Shown here: positions 8,501 through 11,174 of the stretch, piece by piece | Position numbering within the stretch: the first letter of the stretch is position 1 | How the letters are laid out: every line of letters begins with the position of its first letter | From: an archaeon | GTDB taxonomy: Archaea; Methanobacteriota; Methanobacteria; Methanobacteriales; Methanobacteriaceae | Direction: 5' to 3' | Length of the DNA stretch: 11,174 bases | Assembly: GCA_024409165.1 (NCBI GenBank) | Contig: JAKSUE010000019.1 | Location: 1-11,174 of the forward strand | The notes under the pieces: model-generated | What the model saw: only the letters and a program-made list of their open reading frames with translations | What the model was told of the DNA's origin: nothing | Databases searched by the model: none | Position numbers and translations under genes: made by a program

Positions 8501-9326
8501 AGCAAATGTTAAACACTTTTCCTCAGGAACAGATATTGAAGATATCAACCTTGGTGGAGTTATTAATGGTTTGAAATTTGCTAAATTAAAAGACTGTAAA
8601 TATGTCCAAGTCTCTACTTATAGTGTTGCAGGTGAAAGTGTAGATAACTTCCCACCAATTGATTATAAGTATAATGAAGGAGATTTATTCATTGGTCAAA
8701 CTATTGATAATCAGTATATTAGTAGTAAATTCTTAGCAGAAAGAGCTATTTTAGAAGCAGCTGTTGAAAATGATTTAGATGTTAAAATCATGAGAGTAGG
8801 TAATTTAATGGCAAGAGACTCAGATAGTGAGTTCCAAATTAACTTTGATTCAAATGGTTTTATTAATCGTCTTAAAGCATTTGTTACAATTGGAGTAATG
8901 CCTTATTCAATGTTAAGTAATAATGTAGAATTCAGTCCAATTGATGTAACAGCAAAATCTATAGTTGCTTTAGCTAAAGCTCCAAAAGAATGTGTTGTTT
9001 TCCATCCATATCAACATCACACAATTTGTTTCGGTGATATAATTGAGGTTATCAGACCATTAGACTTAATTATTGATTCTGTTGAAGATGTTGAGTATGA
9101 AAAAGCATTAGATGAAGTTTTAAATGATAAAACACGTCAAGCAGGAGTTTCAGGACTTATTACTTCTGTAGGTTCAGGTAAACTTAAAAAGATTTGGATA
9201 GCTGTTGATAATAATTACACAATCCAAGCATTATACCGTTTAGGAGTTAAATGGCCTGTGATTTCTGAGGATTATGTTTATAAGTTTGTTGAATATTTAG
9301 ATGATTTATGTTTCTTTGATATTTAA
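1242..9326 (+). CDS. Two-module nonribosomal peptide synthetase with terminal thioester reductase
   Basis: A 2694-residue cytosolic megasynthase. Residues count from ATG 1242. Order: C1 at 1-420 (HHILLDG 132-138, GMFVNTLPLR core); an extra C-terminal condensation half-domain at about 425-645 without an HHxxxDG; A1 at about 655-1145 (YTSGSTGKPKG 803-813, YGPTE 948-952, NGK with K1134); T1 at about 1150-1230 (Ser1187); C2 at about 1244-1690 (HHIIVDG 1391-1397); A2 at about 1700-2205 (YTSGSTGLPKG 1852-1862, YGPTE 2001-2005, K2199); T2 at about 2210-2285 (Ser2251 in GGTSL); reductase at about 2295-2694 (GATGFLG 2335-2341, YISSK 2492-2496). By family knowledge, C-A-T-C-A-T-R enzymes couple two selected monomers and release them with NAD(P)H as an aldehyde or alcohol. 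A condensation domain in the first module usually means N-acylation. A1 lacks the Asp that grips an amino acid's alpha-amine. Glu codons shift from mostly GAG early to GAA late. PPTase, MATE exporter and STAS genes flank it. Confidence 0.96.
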   Translation: MTFDLSNAQKMILFSNINNPNNESFYLNFRKDYSIGDLDYLKEAINVISAKSLNLRIKYDDAGDFKQYYFDDESIVDRFEYIEYCDEEYDGEIEDFVRECLANPFDSVFDSPLYCWKIIKCEDYVILAGVVHHILLDGTSLFSILPNEIEKAIDAFKNGDEYEITNDLSYEVYVNRESEFLLSDEAKSEKDYWLGHLSDYSGDWYDFDNHEMDSYNLVLSDDLTLGLASLNNIDGTRVSPFVLALSAVYLYLSKSKHCEDIIWNTSVHGRYYGEDLLDKMGMFVNTLPLRINLNDDVSFKELVLYVKSVLKSGLSHGKLQFNNYSSDLRSNGIEPGLITMFSMVSNSTDYDTQFLTYQNESEFPFHIRVNKNLSDKNCLQSLLFEYNKNCFSNKQIIEIANGINDLLEDICEDADKLCSEYEILPSEFFEAEKYFNDLIKSFDAPTVISPDVNDKSTPSDFKLLNYGFSKDISKELILSALLFNFTKFSFSRDVLIATLFNRNVNGNEYDNNINTSILNNNNKYNELAIGYHFDSNKSVGDYLDEINKHFDDVKNFGFYPLVNNQNMEFESEILFNWDNAKVDLANYKLVLSTVEEDSGIVLNIEYDASYYSDELINAFLDAVIVLLSKFEDSSLLLKDISIKDTVDNDEGFEIELANEGVIKDIFERWVRDEPDKVILTADDGDFTYAELNEKANRIANSLIKRGVEIEDKIMFMMKRNSDLIATVIAINKAGCAFIPMDPKYPQERINQVLEDSNAKFVIISDGIDYDGENAINVSELLKEEDVSNPDVDISPENLSFLIYTSGSTGKPKGVMLTHMGITNYIANHPLNMPIYALVNNCNKMISISTVSFIVFLREIFGTIMNGMPVVFANDEESINPLELAKLFDKTGADAFGSTPTRLLEYLKLEEIQDKVAKCKFMIVGGEGFPPRLYDVIREYSDCEIYNSYGPTEVTIASHGKLIDSPIVTAGFPMLNVVDKIMDIDGNELPPYVTGELYVGGAGIARGYCNNEELTNKVFMELNGINYYNTGDLAKKDEFDEVYVLGRNDTQIKLRGLRIELSEIEDTIAKYPGINAIKVMVKKVNNVEHLCAYYTVIDSVDLNDLKEYLINQIPDYMVPSYYMELDKFPTTPNGKTDFKNLPEIEISGDDLVAPESETEKLLFDIVSNILETDEFGIDTDLFSVGLTSLSVIKLISAISNDFGVVLSINKILKIKTIREIAIEIDSNDVYADIGTNAGINVDDGKLYPLTANQLGVYFDCVKDSEKLAYNLPKFINFGKIDADRLKSAIIKVIDYHPYLKTRIVMDNGIAYQEERNSLPVNDLIEIVDVDFTNGADFDELSDGNIDNFNLSNANVKNYVEEFIKPFNLSEGPLFRFKILKCDGNVALLSDFHHIIVDGTSLNLLFRQLALIYDDVDLELKDSDCVEALNGFDYSLKEVKIEESNLYKEAELFYYNKIKDFDEGTLVSPDLSGLEEDGVEDEGLIFVDKSKIDDLSNKLTISPNNLFLGVSSFVLSKFVYNRDLLFATITNGRFTPEEQNTLAMMVKTLPITMKINSDLSFKDYFEYVNKEWLDTLSYSCYPLTKIADKYGMIPEFLYAFHGKIIEDITMDGRIIERESLDYDGLKFKLSLNIIEEDDYKLSCKYNDALYSKELINTFLDSINVVLDKLSKLSADEISKTLLKDVSIVADEMIKEFELKDIPEYRLNKLFENVVAEHGDDIALICDDGEFTYNELNIKANRIANSLIKLGVGVEDRVMFVLKRNSNVFASIFGIAKSGAGFIPIDPDYPKDRIEHVLTDSESKFIIVDDIIDINEVDLSEYSDNLLNINDLLAEEDVSNPNPDVNGENLAYIIYTSGSTGLPKGVMIEHRNITNFVYPDSSSIYCYEIATNSKKENYKCLSIATVAFDMLMQETFIPLLNGGTVVFANDEQYKDPLALYELIKSSGANVYNGTPSRLLQYFEIEGLKDEMAKFKIFCVGGEGIPQQLYDKITNESDGIFYNIYGPTETTVVCNTRLVEDGVLAIGKPLFNIHEEIMDMDSNPLPPHVIGELYIAGGGVSRAYLNRPEKNAEAYMDINGIKFYRAGDFAKWNDEGEVFILGRLDNQIKLRGLRIEIGEIESAISSYPGIKSLVVLVKKIKDNDHLCAYFTVDDEYKKDNLAEGEFSIDIAELKATISEKLTYYMVPTVYMELDEMPQTLNGKTDIKNLPEPILITEYVAPENDIEAFFANIFAETLGLDKVGVTDNFFEIGGTSLLVTKITMSALNKDYNLNYGDVFDNPTPRQLAEFILSDDKSGAVISEEANYDYSKINELLKKNTLETFINGEKADSLGDILLTGATGFLGIHVLRELLEEETGNIYCFVRSRKNLSSEDRLKTLLFYYFSNDYSDLFGKRLHIIEGDITDYKDFEKLLSVNIDTLVNCAANVKHFSSGTDIEDINLGGVINGLKFAKLKDCKYVQVSTYSVAGESVDNFPPIDYKYNEGDLFIGQTIDNQYISSKFLAERAILEAAVENDLDVKIMRVGNLMARDSDSEFQINFDSNGFINRLKAFVTIGVMPYSMLSNNVEFSPIDVTAKSIVALAKAPKECVVFHPYQHHTICFGDIIEVIRPLDLIIDSVEDVEYEKALDEVLNDKTRQAGVSGLITSVGSGKLKKIWIAVDNNYTIQALYRLGVKWPVISEDYVYKFVEYLDDLCFFDI
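2514..3176 (+). other. Orphan C-terminal half of a condensation domain between C1 and A1
   Basis: Residues about 425-645 repeat the C-lobe of C2 (about 1445-1682) but not its N-lobe. Paired landmarks are AEKYFNDLIKSFD with AELFYYNKIKDFD, ISPDV with VSPDL, FSRDVLIAT with YNRDLLFAT, YYSDELINAFLD with LYSKELINTFLD, and LLKDISI with LLKDVSI. C1 before it is already complete, so this is an additional piece. It lacks HHxxxDG and cannot catalyse condensation alone. The equivalent of the VKTLPI motif is eroded. The frame is open throughout, so it is expressed. Confidence 0.8.
3204..4676 (+). other. Adenylation domain A1 with a non-canonical specificity pocket
   Basis: Residues about 655-1145 hold A3 (803-813), A5 YGPTE (948-952) and the A10 lysine K1134, so the ATP-dependent chemistry looks intact. 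Aligned by eye to GrsA-Phe, the pocket reads I-V-R-G-I-G-S-I-A-K for positions 235, 236, 239, 278, 299, 301, 322, 330, 331 and 517. Position 235 is Ile853 and 239 is Arg857. The usual Asp at 235, which binds the substrate alpha-amine, is absent. This favours a substrate without a standard alpha-amino group, such as a hydroxy, keto, aryl or beta-amino acid; the substrate cannot be named. Confidence 0.75.
3321..3344 (+). repeat. A1 copy of a 24-base tract identical in A2 (6447-6470)
   Basis: These 24 bases, encoding KANRIANS, are identical at 6447-6470. Other exact matches between the two A domains are 20 bases at 3588-3607 and 6735-6754, 17 bases at 3651-3667 and 6798-6814, and 22 bases at 3844-3865 and 7003-7024. 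Identity through synonymous positions points to duplication or recombination within the gene. Confidence 0.8.
4689..4931 (+). other. Thiolation (carrier) domain T1
   Basis: Residues about 1150-1230 contain DLFSVGLTSLS, with Ser1187 as the phosphopantetheine site. The usual GGxS reads GLTS here, while T2 has the standard GGTS. The helix-loop pattern and the Asp-x-Phe lead-in are preserved, so it is probably functional. Confidence 0.8.
4971..6311 (+). other. Condensation domain C2
   Basis: Residues about 1244-1690. The opening LYPLTANQLGVYF, HHIIVDG at 1391-1397 and the MMVKTLPI motif are all visible. It should form the bond between the T1-bound unit and the amino acid on T2. No epimerization domain accompanies it. 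Confidence 0.85.
6339..7856 (+). other. Adenylation domain A2
   Basis: Residues about 1700-2205 with A3 at 1852-1862, YGPTE at 2001-2005 and K2199. Aligned by eye to GrsA-Phe, the pocket reads D-M-Q-N-C-G-I-V-V-K. Asp1906 is the canonical alpha-amine ligand, so a normal alpha-amino acid is expected. I do not recognise the code and name no substrate. Several tracts of 17-24 bases are identical to A1. Confidence 0.8.
6447..6470 (+). repeat. A2 copy of a 24-base tract identical in A1 (3321-3344)
   Basis: Second copy of the tract described for 3321-3344, in the same place in the second adenylation domain. Confidence 0.8.
7869..8096 (+). other. Thiolation (carrier) domain T2
   Basis: Residues about 2210-2285, with DNFFEIGGTSLL and Ser2251 as the phosphopantetheine site. 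A canonical carrier motif placed directly before the reductase. Confidence 0.85.
8124..9323 (+). other. Terminal thioester reductase (R) domain
   Basis: Residues about 2295-2694 form an extended short-chain dehydrogenase-like domain as found at the end of LYS2, AusA-type NRPSs and carboxylic acid reductases. The Rossmann motif is TGATGFLG (2334-2341), VRSR follows strand 2 and suits an NADPH phosphate, VSTYSV (2457-2462) supplies the catalytic Ser/Thr, and YISSK (2492-2496) the Tyr/Lys pair. It should free the T2-bound product as an aldehyde, or an alcohol after a second reduction. There is no thioesterase domain. Confidence 0.88.
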
Positions 9327-9341
9327 ATGGTAATTTGAGAA

Positions 9342-9380
9342 TTATATAAATCTTGTCAAGCAGAATATGATAATGGTGAT
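9342..9380 (+). promoter_or_regulatory. Possible separate promoter and RBS for the MATE gene
   Basis: The 57-bp gap after the NRPS holds TTATATAA at 9342-9349, a TATA candidate that would start transcription near 9370-9375. GGTGAT at 9375-9380 lies 3 bases before TTG 9384 and matches the anti-SD. A leader that short would nearly lose the RBS, so co-transcription from the NRPS promoter is equally possible. No terminator is visible between the genes. Confidence 0.4.
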
Positions 9381-9383
9381 AAA

Positions 9384-11129
9384 TTGTATAAAAGACGTCA
9401 TGAATTAATAAAAAGTAAGTTTAATGAATTCTTTTTACCTACTTTATTTACATCAATGGCTAATAACACTTGTTTATTTGCTGATTCATTAATTGTTAGT
9501 TTCTTAATTGGAGCTATTAATTTATCAGCTATTCAAGTTGTTTCTCCTGTAGTTAATTTAGTAAATTTAATCTATTGGATGATTGGTTTAGGTGGAAGTG
9601 TTCTTGCTTCTGTTGCAAAAGCTGAATATGATGATGAGAAAAGTAATTTTTACTTTACTGTTTCGATGGTTTCATTGATTGTATTGGGAATCATTATCAT
9701 GGTATTTGGATTACTATTCAGTGATACAATCATAAACATATTATGTTCTACAGAACAAATTAAACCCCTTGCTAAACAATTCTTTACCATTATGATTATT
9801 GGAATGCCATTTTTATGTTATATGATGAGTTTATCATATTTTATTCGTACTGATGGTATGCCTAATTTACCTTTAATAGCTATTTTAATCTCAAATATAG
9901 CAAATATCATCTTAGATTTTGTATATATTAATGTTTTTGGAATGGGTGTTGGTGGAGCTGCTTTAGCTACTGTAAGTGGTTATATTTTAGGTTCTCTCTA
10001 TATTACAAGATATTTCTTTAAATCTAAACGTACATTTAAGTTATTATCAAGGGCTAAAATCAAATTAAACAGATTCTTTGCTTATTTAAAAGAAATCTGT
10101 ACCTCAGGATTCTCATCATCCTCAACTCAATTATTCATTACATTAAAGTTATTTGCTATAAATATCTTAATTTCATGGGTTTTAGGTAAATCTGGACTTA
10201 TTGCATTCAGCGTTTGTAATAATATTGCATTTATAATCTATATGTTCTTAATTGGAACTTCTCAGACAATGTCTCCAATTGTTTCTGTATATAATCAAGA
10301 AGAAGATTATTCTGGTGTAAATTACACTATAAAAAGATCTCTTAAAATAGCTTTAACATCCAGTATAATTATTGCAGGTATATTTATCCTATTCCCTCAA
10401 ATAGCTATTATGTTATTCAGTGTAAAAAATCCAGCAGATATTCCTGTTGTATTTACAGCAGTTAGACTCTATGCAATTAGTTTCATTGGACTTGCTGTTA
10501 CATTTGTAATGATGTTCTATGGTCAAGCTATTAAGAAAAACCTATTTGCATCAACTGTTTCATGTATAGAAGGATTTTTAGTCCCTGTTTTAGGTGCATA
10601 TCTTTTAGTTCCACTTATTGGATTTGTTGGTATATGGATAGCATTCATACTTGCTGAAATTATAGCAATTCTTTATATATTCATCTACTCTAAACATGTT
10701 GAGAGAAAATCAAATGGAGAGTATTCTGGATTCTTTATGATTAAAAAAGTCGATTATGATAATGTTTTAGATTTAACAACAGATGCTAATCTTAATGATT
10801 GTGTTGATTTAGCAAGAAATGTAGAATCTTATTTAAAAGATAAAAATATCAATGATTTAACAGCTGTTAGAGTTGGTCTTGCAATTGAAGAAATGCTTGT
10901 AAATATCATAAATACAAATGAAAATCTTAATACAATTGATGTTTTAGTTAAAATAAAGTCTGATAAGATTCTAATTTCACTTAAAGACCAAGGAAAAGAG
11001 TTTAATCCAACAATTGAAAGAGATGATTGTGAATTTAGTAATATTAATGTATTAAAAAATATTTCAGATAAAATCGATTATGCTCGTGTTTTAGGATTAC
11101 ATAGTACAGTTATTACAATAGTTAAGTAA
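9384..11129 (+). CDS. MATE-family transporter fused to a C-terminal RsbW/SpoIIAB-like ATPase domain
   Basis: A 581-residue protein. Residues about 15-440 form a MATE (NorM/DinF superfamily) transporter with about 12 hydrophobic segments and the family-like stretch FIRTDGMPNLPL at 153-164. MATE proteins export small molecules using Na+ or H+ gradients, so export of the NRPS product is the simple inference. Family members usually end near residue 450-480. Here about 120 cytosolic residues follow (460-581) with GHKL features: AIEEMLVN (N-box, E503 and N507) and DQGKEFNP (G1 box, D535 and G537). This is the pattern of anti-sigma kinases of the RsbW/SpoIIAB group. The glycine-rich G2 box expected near 551-558 reads FSNINVLK, so ATP-lid function may be altered. 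The start is TTG 9384 behind GGTGAT; the frame is open back to a stop at 9336 with no ATG or GTG. The N-terminus is natural for a MATE. Confidence 0.88.
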   Translation: MYKRRHELIKSKFNEFFLPTLFTSMANNTCLFADSLIVSFLIGAINLSAIQVVSPVVNLVNLIYWMIGLGGSVLASVAKAEYDDEKSNFYFTVSMVSLIVLGIIIMVFGLLFSDTIINILCSTEQIKPLAKQFFTIMIIGMPFLCYMMSLSYFIRTDGMPNLPLIAILISNIANIILDFVYINVFGMGVGGAALATVSGYILGSLYITRYFFKSKRTFKLLSRAKIKLNRFFAYLKEICTSGFSSSSTQLFITLKLFAINILISWVLGKSGLIAFSVCNNIAFIIYMFLIGTSQTMSPIVSVYNQEEDYSGVNYTIKRSLKIALTSSIIIAGIFILFPQIAIMLFSVKNPADIPVVFTAVRLYAISFIGLAVTFVMMFYGQAIKKNLFASTVSCIEGFLVPVLGAYLLVPLIGFVGIWIAFILAEIIAILYIFIYSKHVERKSNGEYSGFFMIKKVDYDNVLDLTTDANLNDCVDLARNVESYLKDKNINDLTAVRVGLAIEEMLVNIINTNENLNTIDVLVKIKSDKILISLKDQGKEFNPTIERDDCEFSNINVLKNISDKIDYARVLGLHSTVITIVK

Positions 11130-11149
11130 TTATGATTAAAGCATAATTA
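11127..11149 (+). terminator. Hairpin at the 3' end of the MATE gene
   Basis: TAATTATG (11127-11134) and CATAATTA (11142-11149) form a perfect 8-bp inverted repeat with a 7-base loop. The left arm includes the TAA stop codon. No strong T-run follows, so it may mark a transcript end or be incidental. Bases 11150-11174 hold GTGAT at 11151-11155 and an ATG at 11171 whose reading frame leaves the window. Confidence 0.35.
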
Positions 11150-11174
11150 TGTGATTAATTTAATTATTAAATGT

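Noticed and set aside
11171..11174. ATG near the right edge as the start of a next gene
   Set aside because: The window ends one base after it, and the GTGAT at 11151-11155 is about 15 bases away, too far for a normal RBS. Nothing can be concluded.

Overview
The window looks like a methanogenic archaeon of the order Methanobacteriales, most likely a gut or rumen Methanobrevibacter. The basis is very AT-rich DNA, proteins rich in Asn, Ile, Asp and Lys, TATA-type promoter candidates (TTTATATC, TTATATAA), and ribosome-binding sites that are fragments of AGGAGGTGAT. Two-module NRPS genes have been reported from Methanobrevibacter ruminantium, and this locus resembles them. The assignment rests on recall and composition, not on a search.

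Layout. Two genes run leftward: a single-domain STAS protein (anti-sigma-factor-antagonist fold, 773-1072) and then, 45 bp on, an Sfp-type 4'-phosphopantetheinyl transferase (74-727). A 169-bp divergent intergenic region (1073-1241) carries three direct copies of TTAAGTTATT spaced about two helical turns apart, lying between TATA candidates for both directions. Two genes run rightward: a 2694-residue nonribosomal peptide synthetase (1242-9326), and, after 57 bp, a MATE-family transporter with a C-terminal GHKL/RsbW-like ATPase domain (9384-11129). The NRPS order is C1 - orphan C-terminal half of a condensation domain - A1 - T1 - C2 - A2 - T2 - thioester reductase.

How the parts fit. The PPTase would load phosphopantetheine onto Ser1187 and Ser2251 of the synthetase. 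The synthetase would join two A-domain-selected units, probably capped by an acyl group through the N-terminal C domain, and release the product reductively as an aldehyde or alcohol. The MATE protein would export it. The STAS protein and the transporter's RsbW-like tail look like two halves of a partner-switching couple, flanking and possibly regulating the pathway. Archaea have no bacterial sigma factors, so the real output of this couple is an open question.

Most unusual points: the transporter-kinase fusion next to a STAS partner; an orphan half condensation domain before A1; loss in A1 of the Asp that binds the substrate alpha-amino group, while A2 keeps it; and the triple repeat in the shared promoter region. 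There is no gene-free stretch above 300 bases, and I saw no RNA gene, insertion sequence or CRISPR array.
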